Part shown: positions 25,168 to 34,165 of the stretch, in pieces | Numbering within the stretch: the first letter of the stretch is position 1 | How the letters are laid out: every line of letters begins with the position of its first letter | Source: Ga0077530 sp046293075 | GTDB taxonomy: Bacteria; Pseudomonadota; Alphaproteobacteria; Rhizobiales; Hyphomicrobiaceae | NCBI GenBank assembly: GCA_046293075.1 | Contig: JBKBPL010000015.1 | Coordinates: 30,011-94,010 of the forward strand | Direction: 5' to 3' | DNA length: 64,000 bases | The notes under the pieces: generated by a model | Seen by the model: the letters and a program-made list of their open reading frames with translations, nothing else | Databases searched by the model: none | What the model was told of the DNA's origin: nothing | Translations under genes and position numbers: made by a program

Positions 25168-26187
25168 CTAGCGCCTCGCGACCGGGTAGAGCCCCTGCGG
25201 CCGCCACATGAGGATGGCGACCATGAGCAGGATGTTCGACGCCACCGCAATCTTAGGCGCCAGATAACCGGTGTAGTTGGCCATCAGCGCCACCAGGATC
25301 GCGCCGAGGAAGCAGCCACCGACCGAGCCGAGCCCGCCGATGATGATGACGATGAAGACGAGCACCATGACGTCGCCGCCGATGCCGGCCGTGAGCGTCT
25401 CGCGGTAGAGTGCCCACATCGTGCCGCCGAGACCGGCGAGCGCCGATCCAGCGACGAACACGCCGACGAAGAGCTTGCGGATGCGATAGCCGAGCGCCTC
25501 GACCATCTCGCGGTTCTCGACACCGGCGCGAATGAGCAGGCCGGCCTTCGTGCGGTTCAGCACGAGCTGCATGCCAATGAATACGGCGAGGCCGACGGCC
25601 ACCGCGAGCAGGCGGAACTTCTCGAGCGCGAAATCGCCGATCGTGACCGCACCGCGCAGCCCGTTCGGCAGCGGCATAGGCTTCTGGTCGCCGCCCCAGG
25701 CCACGTGGATGAGCTGCTCGGCGACAATCAGCCCGCCCATGGTGATGAGGATCTGCTTCAGGTGCTGGCCATACACGGGCCGGACAATGACGCGCTCGAA
25801 CGCCAAGCCGAGCGCACCGGTGCCGGCCATGGCCACGACGACCGCAACGGCAAGCGCCGCGAGATTGAGCGCCAGCAGGTCCGACTGGACCCAGGCGCCG
25901 AGCGGAACGAGCGCGCTCATGGCCAAGTACGCGCCAATCGCGATGAAGGCTCCGTGGCCAAAGTTGAGCACGTCCATAAGACCGAAGATGAGCGTGAGAC
26001 CGCTTGCAATGACGAAGATCATCATGCCCATGGCAAGGGCCGCCACGGTGAGCGTCACCCAGGTCGTCGGGCTGCCGACGAGCGGCAGCGCGGCGAGCGC
26101 AATGACCGGGGCAATCAGTACCGGCAGCAGATCGCGCGGGCTCTTCGGCAGATCGTCCGAGGTCGGGCGGGATGTCGTCGTCGCCAT
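25168..26187 (-). CDS. livH: Branched-chain-type ABC transporter permease LivH, second system
   Basis: Partner permease, 339 residues. The conserved ASGLTLIFGLMDVLNFGHGAF is preceded by a longer hydrophilic N-terminus (residues 1-20) than usual. Later segments FERVIVRPVYGQHLKQILITMG and FIVIIIGGLGSVGGCFLGAI are typical. It lies nine bases after livF; gene order is binding protein, G, F, H, M, unlike the first system (K, H, M, G, F), so the two operons are not a recent duplication. Confidence 0.92.
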   Translation of the reverse strand: MATTTSRPTSDDLPKSPRDLLPVLIAPVIALAALPLVGSPTTWVTLTVAALAMGMMIFVIASGLTLIFGLMDVLNFGHGAFIAIGAYLAMSALVPLGAWVQSDLLALNLAALAVAVVVAMAGTGALGLAFERVIVRPVYGQHLKQILITMGGLIVAEQLIHVAWGGDQKPMPLPNGLRGAVTIGDFALEKFRLLAVAVGLAVFIGMQLVLNRTKAGLLIRAGVENREMVEALGYRIRKLFVGVFVAGSALAGLGGTMWALYRETLTAGIGGDVMVLVFIVIIIGGLGSVGGCFLGAILVALMANYTGYLAPKIAVASNILLMVAILMWRPQGLYPVARR

Positions 26188-26196
26188 GTGTCATCT

Positions 26197-26922
26197 CTAC
26201 TGGTGCGCCGCGAGCGAGAGGCCGAGCATGCGTGTCTGCAGATCACTGTCCGCAGCCAGCGCCTGCATGGTACCGCGATGAACGATGCGGCCGTCATCCA
26301 TGACGGCGACGCTATCGCCGAGGCTCGCGGCGAAGCGGAAGTTCTGCTCGACGAGCAAAATGGTCGTCTCGGCACGCTTGAGCTCTTTGAAGGCCGTGAT
26401 CATGCCCTCGATGATGGCCGGCGCAATGCCCTTCGTCGGCTCGTCGATGAGGATCAGTGCCTTTGGCTCGACGATCGCCCGTGCGATCGACAGCATCTGC
26501 TTCTGTCCGCCGCTGAGGAGACCCGCCGGGAGCTGCCAGAAGCGCTTGAGCGCAGGAAAGAGGCCGAAGATCCACTCAAGGCGCGCCCCATCCGGCGGGC
26601 CGAGCCGCGCCGCAAGCCGCATGTTCTCGGCAACCGTCAGATCTGCGAACACACCCATACTCTCGGGAACATAGCCGATGCCGGCGCGCGCGATGTCCGG
26701 CGTGGCACGCCCTGCGATGGGGCGGCCGTCAAAGGTGATCGTGCCACGGCTCGGCGGCCAGAGGCCCATGATGGTCCGCAAGGTCGTCGTCTTCCCGGCG
26801 CCGTTGCGGCCGAGCAGAACCGTAAGCTCGCCACGCGGGACGACGAGATCCACACCCTGCAGGATGTGGTACTGGCCGATGTGGGTGTGCACACCCTCGA
26901 GGCTCAGCAGCGCCTCGCTCAT
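26197..26922 (-). CDS. livF: Branched-chain-type ABC transporter ATPase LivF, second system
   Basis: ATPase of 241 residues with Walker A GRNGAGKTT, signature LLSGGQKQML, Walker B LILIDEPTKGIAP and LLVEQNF. Its ATG overlaps the livG stop by four bases. The C-terminus (TRMLGLSLAAHQ) is slightly longer than in the first LivF. Confidence 0.92.
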   Translation of the reverse strand: MSEALLSLEGVHTHIGQYHILQGVDLVVPRGELTVLLGRNGAGKTTTLRTIMGLWPPSRGTITFDGRPIAGRATPDIARAGIGYVPESMGVFADLTVAENMRLAARLGPPDGARLEWIFGLFPALKRFWQLPAGLLSGGQKQMLSIARAIVEPKALILIDEPTKGIAPAIIEGMITAFKELKRAETTILLVEQNFRFAASLGDSVAVMDDGRIVHRGTMQALAADSDLQTRMLGLSLAAHQ

Positions 26923-27704
26923 GGCACGGCCCCCTCCCTGCTGCCGCTTTCCGGCGTCGAGCCGAGATAGGCCTCCTGCACGATCGGCGAGGCGATGACC
27001 GTCTCGGGATCGCCGTCAGCCACGAGCTGGCCGTTATGAAGCACGACGATCCGGTCCGCGAGCGAGCGCACCACATCCATTTTGTGCTCAACGAGCAGGA
27101 TCGTCTTGTCGCCGGCGGCCTTGAGCCGATTGATGAGATCGAGAACGACCGGCACCTCGTCGACCGACATGCCCGCAGTCGGCTCGTCGAACATATAGAC
27201 GTGCGGCTCGAGTGCCATCATGAGCGCCACCTCGAGCTTGCGCTTGTCGCCATGCGGAAGCGCGGCAGCAGTAAGATCGCGCTTGTCCTGAAGGTTCACT
27301 TCCTCCAGGAAGTGCTCCGCGCGATTGATCCATTCCGCGTGGTGATCCCAGCGGCTCCAGAGGCTCGCCGCCGCACGGGATTTGGCCTGCACGGCCAAGC
27401 GGACGTTCTCGACAACACTGAGGTTCGGGAAAAGATTGGTGATCTGGAAGGCACGGCCAATGCCGCGTTGCGCTCGCTCGGCAGTGCTCAATCGTGTGAT
27501 GTTCTCACCATCGAGGTGAACGCTGCCCGATGTCGCGGGAAGCTGCCCCGACATGAGATTGAAATAGGTGGTCTTGCCCGCGCCGTTCGGGCCGACGATT
27601 GCCGTGAGGCTGCCTGCATGAAAGGCGCAGGTCACGCCGTCAACGGCAGCGTGACCGCCGAAGCGGATCGTGAGGCCCTGAGTTTCGAGAACGGGTTTCG
27701 ACAT
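26919..27704 (-). CDS. livG: Branched-chain-type ABC transporter ATPase LivG, second system
   Basis: ATPase of 261 residues with Walker A GPNGAGKTT, the LivG-type GIGRAFQITNLFPNLSVVENVRLAV and Walker B VYMFDEPTAGMS. The signature segment reads LPHGDKRKLEVAL, more divergent than usual but in the place expected for LivG, which tolerates a weak signature. It follows the binding-protein gene by 81 bases. Confidence 0.92.
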   Translation of the reverse strand: MSKPVLETQGLTIRFGGHAAVDGVTCAFHAGSLTAIVGPNGAGKTTYFNLMSGQLPATSGSVHLDGENITRLSTAERAQRGIGRAFQITNLFPNLSVVENVRLAVQAKSRAAASLWSRWDHHAEWINRAEHFLEEVNLQDKRDLTAAALPHGDKRKLEVALMMALEPHVYMFDEPTAGMSVDEVPVVLDLINRLKAAGDKTILLVEHKMDVVRSLADRIVVLHNGQLVADGDPETVIASPIVQEAYLGSTPESGSREGAVP

Positions 27705-27785
27705 GCGGCCCGGTCAGCTGGTCAGAATATCGATGCGCGACGGGACGCGCGATGCGCGCCCGCCACACTCTTGTCCTTCCGAGCC

Positions 27786-29009
27786 CTACTTCTTCGGCAC
27801 AGTGATCGGCAGCGGCATCTTGCTTGCCGGAATGGTCGCGACCAGCTCGAGGACGTCGTTGTCCTTTGCGTCCTTCTTGATGCGGAAGTGATACATATCC
27901 TGCATGGCCTGATGGTCTTCCTTGCGGAAGGTCATCGTGCCCTTGGGCGTCTCGAAGCTCATGCCTTCCATGGCGGCGATCAGCTTCTCCGTATCCGTCG
28001 CGCCGGCCTTGGTGAGCCCCGCAACGACGGCGGCCGCGGCGGAGAAGCCTCCGGCGACGAAGAAGTCCGGTGGCGCGCCGTGACGCTTCGCGTACTCCGC
28101 CTTGAGCCAGTCGTTGAGCGGGTTCTTGGGGAAGTCATAGTAGTAGTAGATGCCGCCCTCGGTGCCGGCGAACTGCTTCCAGGAATTCATGACCGGCAGA
28201 ATGTTGCCGCCCGGCGCCAGCGAAATGTTGAAGCGCTCTGGCTTCATGTCAGCGAACTTCGCGAGCGGATGCGGACCGGCCCAGATGAAACCGATGATGC
28301 GCTTGCCGGGCTGATCCTTCAGGGCATTGAAAAGCCGCTCGGCGAAGGGCGCGAAGTCGGCCGTATTGCCGGCAGCGTATTCCTCCGCGACGATCCTCGC
28401 GCGCGGCCGCAGCGCCGCAAGCGCATCCTTGTACGCCTTGACACCATCGCGCCCGAAAGCCGTGTCGAGGCCAAGCATGCCGATGGCCACAGCCTCGTTC
28501 TCCGGCACGGTCGCCGCGGCAGCGAGCGCATCCTGGTAGGATGAGCGGCCGGTGCGGAAGATGTAGCGGTTCCACTTGGCGCCGGTGATCGAATCGGCAA
28601 CCGCGGGCTCGACGATCAGGATTTTCTTGAATTCCTCGGCAACGGGCAGCATCGCGAGCGCGACCGGCGAACCGGTGGTGCCGACGGCGATATCAACCTT
28701 GTCATCGCCATAGCATTCCTCAAGCAGCGTCTTGCCGCGGTCGGGCTTCAGCTGGTCGTCCTTGACGATCACCTGGAGCTTGTCGGCGCCGACCTGCATC
28801 GTACCCTTGGTGAGGTACTCTAGCCCCATCATGAAGCCGGCCTCGGTCTGCTTGGCATAGGCCTCGAGCGGGCCCGTCTTGCCGGCAATCAGACAGATCT
28901 TGATGTCCTTGGCCACGGCCGCCGGCGCGGTCAGCGCGATCGCCGGAACGGCGAACAGCGCCGCCAGGCTGCCCCCGATCCGCCGCGGTTGAGAGATTGT
29001 CCTCAGCAT
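27786..29009 (-). CDS. Periplasmic binding protein of the second Liv-type transporter
   Basis: The 407-residue protein has a Sec signal peptide (about residues 1-33, core LAALFAVPAIALTAPAAVA) and a type I periplasmic fold (KDIKICLIAGKTGPLEAYAKQ; VGTTGSPVALAMLPVAEEFKK). It is only distantly similar to the LivK at 18918, so the ligand probably differs. The ATG at 29009 has GGAGG five bases upstream. Divergence from a TetR gene and an acyl-CoA ligase suggests a carboxylic acid that is activated after uptake. Confidence 0.88.
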   Translation of the reverse strand: MLRTISQPRRIGGSLAALFAVPAIALTAPAAVAKDIKICLIAGKTGPLEAYAKQTEAGFMMGLEYLTKGTMQVGADKLQVIVKDDQLKPDRGKTLLEECYGDDKVDIAVGTTGSPVALAMLPVAEEFKKILIVEPAVADSITGAKWNRYIFRTGRSSYQDALAAAATVPENEAVAIGMLGLDTAFGRDGVKAYKDALAALRPRARIVAEEYAAGNTADFAPFAERLFNALKDQPGKRIIGFIWAGPHPLAKFADMKPERFNISLAPGGNILPVMNSWKQFAGTEGGIYYYYDFPKNPLNDWLKAEYAKRHGAPPDFFVAGGFSAAAAVVAGLTKAGATDTEKLIAAMEGMSFETPKGTMTFRKEDHQAMQDMYHFRIKKDAKDNDVLELVATIPASKMPLPITVPKK

Positions 29010-29030
29010 GGTTTCCTCCCTGGGGCGTCC

Positions 29031-29066
29031 CCTGAACATGACACTTGAGTCAGGTTTCATGTTAGG
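29031..29066. promoter_or_regulatory. Nested inverted repeats in divergent promoter, candidate TetR operator
   Basis: The outer arms CCTGAACATGA (29031-29041) and TCATGTTAGG (29057-29066) are inverted with a one-base gap. Inside, TGACACTTGAGTCA (29039-29052) is an imperfect palindrome. The site lies between the binding-protein start (29009) and the TetR start (29083), where an autoregulatory operator would be expected. Confidence 0.45.
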
Positions 29067-29082
29067 CTAGCTATCCTTGGAT

Positions 29083-29754
29083 ATGCCGTCAAGCCGCATT
29101 CCGGCAGCCCAGCAGGTTCTCACGACGCCGGCCATGAAAGAGCCCGATCCATCGCCGACGCTCCCCCCGCCCAAGACCAAGCGCGGTCAGCGCACGCGCG
29201 AGCGCATTCTTGATGCCGCAGAGAAGGAGATCGGCGGGCGCGGTTTCGCTGAAGCCTCGATCAGCACGATCACGGCTCAGGCCAAGGTCGCTCAGGGCAC
29301 GTTCTACGTCTATTTCCGCACGAAGGAGGACGTGATGCGGGAGCTCGTCCTGCGCATGGGCCGGCGGCTGCGACGCCATCTCACGCTCTCCATCGTCGAT
29401 GCGCCCGACCGGCTCGAAGCCGAGCGCCGCGGCATCCGCGCCTTTCTCGAGTTCGTGCGCGCTAACCCGAACCTCTATCGGGTCGTGGCCGAGGCACAGT
29501 TCGTCGATCCCAAGGTCTACCGGCGCTACTATGAGGACTTCGCGAAGAGCTACAGCCGCGCACTCAGAGCGGCGGCGCGGCGCGGCGAAATCGCCAAGGG
29601 TGACGCGGACGTGAGGGCCTGGGCGCTCATGGGACTTAGCGACATGGTCGGCATGCGCTATGCGCTCTGGGACAGCAAGCTTAAGCTCGATCCAGTGGCG
29701 GAAGCCGCATTCGAACTCATCGCCAAGGGCCTCGAGCCACGCCGGCAGGAGTGA
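29083..29754 (+). CDS. TetR/AcrR-family regulator
   Basis: The 223-residue protein has a helix-turn-helix head (RTRERILDAAEKEIGGRGFAEASIS, TITAQAKVAQGTFYVYFRTKEDV) and a C-terminal domain with ANPNLYRVVAEAQFVDP as in regulators of fatty- and aryl-acid genes. The start is uncertain: no good ribosome site precedes ATG 29083, and ATG 29134 is possible. It is divergent from the second Liv operon and 43 bases upstream of the acyl-CoA ligase, and probably controls both. Confidence 0.85.
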   Translation: MPSSRIPAAQQVLTTPAMKEPDPSPTLPPPKTKRGQRTRERILDAAEKEIGGRGFAEASISTITAQAKVAQGTFYVYFRTKEDVMRELVLRMGRRLRRHLTLSIVDAPDRLEAERRGIRAFLEFVRANPNLYRVVAEAQFVDPKVYRRYYEDFAKSYSRALRAAARRGEIAKGDADVRAWALMGLSDMVGMRYALWDSKLKLDPVAEAAFELIAKGLEPRRQE

Positions 29755-29797
29755 GCCAAGCGTCGCTCGAGGGCGGGCGACTGTCTGGGAGGCATCC

Positions 29798-31300
29798 ATG
29801 CGGACCATACCCGACTTCGCACGCCAGCGCGCGCTCTTGACGCCGGATGCGATCGCTTTCCGGGACATCGCCGGCGGCCGGGCATGGACCTTCAAGGAGG
29901 TCGACCAGCTCGCCGAGCGCCTCGCCGCGCTGCTTGAAGCACGCGGGCTTTCGCAAGGCGATCGCGTCGCCGTGCTTTGCCACAACACCCCCTTGTTCTT
30001 CGTCCTTCTTTTTGCCTGTGCAAAGGCGGCGATGATACTCGTCCCGCTCAACTGGCGGCAGACCGCGAGCGAGCTTGGCCCGATCCTTGCGGACTGCGAC
30101 GCGCGGCTGCTGCTGCACGATGGGGCGACCGCATCGCTCGCCGGGGGCCTGTCGCGCGAGACGGGCATCAATTGTCTCGCGTTCGATGCCTGCGAGAAGC
30201 TTGCTGAGACCGTCGAACCGCGCTCAGGTTGCGAGACCACCTGGCCAACGGACCGCATCTGGTACCTGCTGTACACATCCGGCACGACGGGCAAGCCGAA
30301 GGCGGTGATCCAGACTCCCGGCATGGCGCTCGCGAACTATGTCAACGTACGGCAAGCGACGGGGCTCGGTCCGCAGGACAGCACCGTCAACTTCCTGCCG
30401 CTTTTCCACACGGCCGGCATCAATCTGCACGCCCTGCCCGTGTTCATAGCCGGTGGAACAAGCCAAGTACTGGCGAAGTTCGACGTCAACCCACTCCTCG
30501 ACCTCATCGAGGCAGGGGCCCTCAGCATCTTCTTTGGCGTGCCGGCAATCTATCAGGCCATGAGCCTCCATCCGCGCTTCCAGCAGATGGATTTCGGTCG
30601 CGTCCGGCACTGGGGCTGCGGTGGTGCGCCACTGCCTGAGAACCTCATCCATGCCTTTCGCGCGAAGGGCGCCCTCGTCTGCAATGGCATGGGCATGACG
30701 GAAACAGGCCCGACGGTCTTCCTCATGGACCCCGCGCACGCAAGAGAGAAGATCGGCTCCGTCGGCAAGCCGCAGATCATGAGTGAGGTCCGGCTCGTCG
30801 ATGCGTCCGGCACTGTGGTGGGGGACGACGCACCCGGCGAGATCCAGTTCCGCGGCCCCAATATCACGCCCGGTTACTTCAACAACCCTGAGGCGACTGC
30901 GGCCGCCTTCGACGGCGAGTGGCTCAAGTCGGGCGATGTCGGGCGCCGTGATGCGAACGGCTACTACTATATCGTCGACCGCATCAAGGACATGTACATA
31001 TCAGGCGGCGAGAACGTCAATCCGGCCGAGGTGGAGGCCGTCCTGCACGCGCATCCGGCCATCCTCGAAGCTGCTGTCATCGGGGTCGATGACGCCAAGT
31101 GGGGCGAAGTGGGCCACGCCTGCATCCTCCTTCGCCCCGATCACACGCTCGACGAGGCCGAGGTGCGCGCATGGTCGCGCGCGCGGCTCGCCGCATACAA
31201 GGTTCCGCAGCATATCACGTTCGTCGAAACCTTCCCGCGCACCGCCGCCGGCAAGATCCAGAAGCACGTGCTTCGAGGCACGCGGCCCGAGCGGAAGTAG
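29798..31300 (+). CDS. AMP-forming acyl-CoA synthetase
   Basis: The 500-residue ATP-dependent ligase joins a carboxylic acid to CoA through an acyl-adenylate. Motifs are the P-loop LLYTSGTTGKPKAV near residue 157, GMTETGPTVFL, the motif DGEWLKSGDVGRRDANGYYYIVDR (read across residues 375-398) and the C-terminal catalytic Lys in RTAAGKIQKHVLRG. The substrate is unknown; medium-chain or aryl acids are plausible given the neighbouring importer. The ATG follows GGGAGG. It converges on the next gene with only 13 bases between stops. Confidence 0.92.
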   Translation: MRTIPDFARQRALLTPDAIAFRDIAGGRAWTFKEVDQLAERLAALLEARGLSQGDRVAVLCHNTPLFFVLLFACAKAAMILVPLNWRQTASELGPILADCDARLLLHDGATASLAGGLSRETGINCLAFDACEKLAETVEPRSGCETTWPTDRIWYLLYTSGTTGKPKAVIQTPGMALANYVNVRQATGLGPQDSTVNFLPLFHTAGINLHALPVFIAGGTSQVLAKFDVNPLLDLIEAGALSIFFGVPAIYQAMSLHPRFQQMDFGRVRHWGCGGAPLPENLIHAFRAKGALVCNGMGMTETGPTVFLMDPAHAREKIGSVGKPQIMSEVRLVDASGTVVGDDAPGEIQFRGPNITPGYFNNPEATAAAFDGEWLKSGDVGRRDANGYYYIVDRIKDMYISGGENVNPAEVEAVLHAHPAILEAAVIGVDDAKWGEVGHACILLRPDHTLDEAEVRAWSRARLAAYKVPQHITFVETFPRTAAGKIQKHVLRGTRPERK

Positions 31301-31313
31301 ATCGAATGCCCTT

Positions 31314-33758
31314 CTACGAAGACGGCACGAGGCGAAGCACGTGCTGCGGCGGCCCGGGCAGGAAGGGCGTCGGCGTTCCATTCACCCAGGCATCGTGTCC
31401 GGCGCGCCAGAATGGCGAGAGCGGGTGACCACTCTGACCGGTCGGCATCTGAATGAAGCCGTCCGCCTCGTGCCCCGGCGCCACGGCCATGCGCTGCGAG
31501 GCGCCAAAAGCGGGCCGCTGCACGCGCGGCATGTCATCATCGCCGGGAAGCGGATCATCCGGCATGCAGAGGGACGGCTTCATCATCTCTGGCAAGGCGC
31601 GCACCAGCGGATGGCAGATCGACGACCCGCGGTTGACATCGCCCCACATGCGGAAGGCGCCGTTGCTCGCCATGTTCCCGGAGTCGCGTGCAACGTCGCG
31701 CGCTGCCGCAGCGAGCAACGCGTCCCAGGAGCCGTGCCCTGCACTCAGCAGGTGCGCAGGCTTGATCGTGACGAGTGGCCAGAGCCAACCCTCGCTCTGG
31801 CTGGGACGGTAGAGGACCACGCCGCCGGCCGCGACCGCGGGGAATGCCCCAAGCAGCATCGCAGTAACGCGGCGCTCGACGGCATCGCGAAAGCGCCGCG
31901 TCAGCAGATAGCTGACCGAGTCCACCGATGCGCGTCCGTTCCAGTGCTGAGACGCAGCCTCAAGACGCTTGAGCAATGGATCGCTACCGGCCCCCGCCAG
32001 GACAGCGCGCAGAAGCTGCCACCAGCGCTCAAGGAAGAGTGCACGGTCATCGAGCTGGATTGCGAGAACATCGCGCTCGGCGAAGCGATCGCGCGCCATA
32101 AGGCCGTCGCGGATCTGGCGGGCGCGCGCGCTTTGATCGATCCCAATGTAGCCAACGCGCGCGCCTTCCGCGCCGCCGATCACACGGTTGTTGGCCGTCC
32201 AGATCCGCCCCGATGCCGGATCGCGGACCTCGGGTAGGTTTGCCGTCGACAGTGGCCAAGGCGGGCAGGCATCAGCCGGCACTACGACACGCTCGATACC
32301 TGCCCGGTTGCACGGTGCCCGCCAGTCCGGCAAAGCGCCGACGAGTCGCCAGCCGATCCGGCCCGTGCGATCCGCAGCCGCGAGGTTCTGCACCGGCACG
32401 CCGGCGCGGTCAGCGATGGCAAAGAGCTCGTCCAGATTTCGTGCGTGCGCGAACTCCGCGAGGCCCGCGCCGACGGCACCCGGCAGATGCGCGACCCAGC
32501 GCAGCGCCAGCAGGCTTCCATCCGGCTCCTGACGCAAGATCGGGCCCCATGCCGTCTCCCGCACGACAAGCACCTCCGGCGCCGCACCGGCCACCTCGAT
32601 GGTCTCGCGGTGCTCGGTGATGCCACACGGTGCCGGCGCGCCCGTGCACGGCGGCAGCTGCGCCCATTGCGACGTATCGGCGTATCCGTTCGTGAGCGCC
32701 CAGGCGACGTGCCCCGTGCTTCCTGCGATCAGGCCAGGAATACCGGGAAAGGTGAAGCCAGTGGCATCAATCCGGCCGCCGGGTGCGTTTGGATCCGGAT
32801 AAATGAGGCGCGCGCGGAACCAGACCCCGGGCGCGCGGAGAGCCAGATGCATGTCGCCGCCGACAATGGCACGGCCATCCTCCGTCAAGGTGCCGGCGAC
32901 GGCGAGATTGTTGCTGCCGGGGGCGCTTTCGCGCTCCGCGACGGCACCGGACTTCGTTCCGCCCGGCAGCCGCCGCAGGTCAACGGCGTCCGGTCCCGGC
33001 AGTGGCGCATCGCCGAGAGGTTCGCCGACGAGCGGCGCATCCCACCGGCTGCCGCCATTATTGAGCATGGCGAAGAGCGGCGCCGGCAAGGTGCGGCTGA
33101 GCCGCCACAAGGCCAGCCTGGCGAACGCGTGACGGCCCTGCAGGTCGAAGTAGAGAGCATGTGCGGCCAGCACCGTGTCCTCTGCCGCCCAGGCCACGGG
33201 CCTCTGCCGCAAAAGGAGATAGGGCCAGGGCCGGACGGACAGCGCCTCGAGGCCGGCATTCGCGCCAGCGGCATAGGCCTCGAGCAGCGATCGCCGCTTG
33301 CCGAGCAGATCCGCTTCGCCGACGTGGGTCGAGGCGCGGGCGCGCATGCGATGCGGACGACGCTCGCGGTCGAGCGGAAGGGCCGCCGGGCCAAAGAGCG
33401 CCGCCAGTTCGCCGGCGGCGCTGCGCCGCGCGAGGTCCATCTCGAAGTAGCGCTCCTGCGCGTGGACAAAGCCGAGTGCGCGCACGACGTCCGCCTCGCT
33501 CCCCGCCTCGATGGTGACGACACCCAGCGCATCGCGCGAGATCGTCACTGGAGCGGCAAACCCGGGCAAGGTCACCTCACCGTCGAGGCGGGCAAGACTG
33601 CCGCGCAACCCCTGCCACGCGGCGAGGACACTGATCAGCAAGAGCGCAACCAAACCGAGGGCGATCCCTCGCACCCAACGTGCCCAAAGGCCTGTGCGCG
33701 GGGCGCGGGTGGGGGCTTGGGGAGCCGCGTCGGGGCCGGAAGGTGTCCTGGACGACAT
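31314..33758 (-). CDS. Penicillin-acylase family Ntn hydrolase
   Basis: The 814-residue precursor would be exported and self-cleave into alpha and beta chains that hydrolyse amide bonds (penicillins, acyl-homoserine lactones or other N-acyl amides). A membrane or signal segment lies at residues 30-48. HAQERYFEMDLARRSAAGELA, read as one block, is the family's alpha-chain motif. The nucleophile is Ser282 in PGSNNLAV, where cleavage follows Gly281. TANNRV and SGQSGHPLSPFW-like C-terminal residues complete the fold. Start uncertain: ATG 33758 has only a weak GAGAG; the open frame reaches 33860. It faces the acyl-CoA ligase and is not in its operon. Confidence 0.9.
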   Translation of the reverse strand: MSSRTPSGPDAAPQAPTRAPRTGLWARWVRGIALGLVALLLISVLAAWQGLRGSLARLDGEVTLPGFAAPVTISRDALGVVTIEAGSEADVVRALGFVHAQERYFEMDLARRSAAGELAALFGPAALPLDRERRPHRMRARASTHVGEADLLGKRRSLLEAYAAGANAGLEALSVRPWPYLLLRQRPVAWAAEDTVLAAHALYFDLQGRHAFARLALWRLSRTLPAPLFAMLNNGGSRWDAPLVGEPLGDAPLPGPDAVDLRRLPGGTKSGAVAERESAPGSNNLAVAGTLTEDGRAIVGGDMHLALRAPGVWFRARLIYPDPNAPGGRIDATGFTFPGIPGLIAGSTGHVAWALTNGYADTSQWAQLPPCTGAPAPCGITEHRETIEVAGAAPEVLVVRETAWGPILRQEPDGSLLALRWVAHLPGAVGAGLAEFAHARNLDELFAIADRAGVPVQNLAAADRTGRIGWRLVGALPDWRAPCNRAGIERVVVPADACPPWPLSTANLPEVRDPASGRIWTANNRVIGGAEGARVGYIGIDQSARARQIRDGLMARDRFAERDVLAIQLDDRALFLERWWQLLRAVLAGAGSDPLLKRLEAASQHWNGRASVDSVSYLLTRRFRDAVERRVTAMLLGAFPAVAAGGVVLYRPSQSEGWLWPLVTIKPAHLLSAGHGSWDALLAAAARDVARDSGNMASNGAFRMWGDVNRGSSICHPLVRALPEMMKPSLCMPDDPLPGDDDMPRVQRPAFGASQRMAVAPGHEADGFIQMPTGQSGHPLSPFWRAGHDAWVNGTPTPFLPGPPQHVLRLVPSS

Positions 33759-34122
33759 CGGGATTGGGCTCTCAAAGTCGACGCCTCTGGGAGGCATGTG
33801 CGCCCGATCGGCACGAATGTCACGGGGCTTCCTCGCAGCCCAGACGTCGCGGCGGGTCACGTTCCGATCGGCGATCTCGACTCGACCTCGGTAGGCATCA
33901 TGCGAACGCCGCCCCTGCTCTCATGAAATCATGGCCTGAATTCGGAACCGGCATGCTCGCAAGCGGCCACGAAACGAGACTCATGGACCACGTCAGGATG
34001 CGTTTACCGCGCCGCGGCTGCGTGGAAGGGTTGTAGTGCATCCATACGCGCGTTCACTTGCGCCTGCACCCGAGCGATTCTCATTCCACTGCCGCACCAT
34101 CGGTCACGGGCACGTGAGAAAA

Positions 34123-34151
34123 TCATTCGATTGACTAAGTCAAGCGAATGA
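34123..34151. promoter_or_regulatory. 29-bp palindromic operator of the CecR-like regulator
   Basis: Arms TCATTCG (34123-34129) and CGAATGA (34145-34151) flank a second symmetric pair TTGAC/GTCAA; only one pair outside the 3-bp centre is mismatched. It lies immediately upstream of, or overlapping, the first codons of the TetR gene, so autoregulation of the whole export operon is expected. Confidence 0.75.
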
Positions 34152-34165
34152 CATACGCCCGCAGC

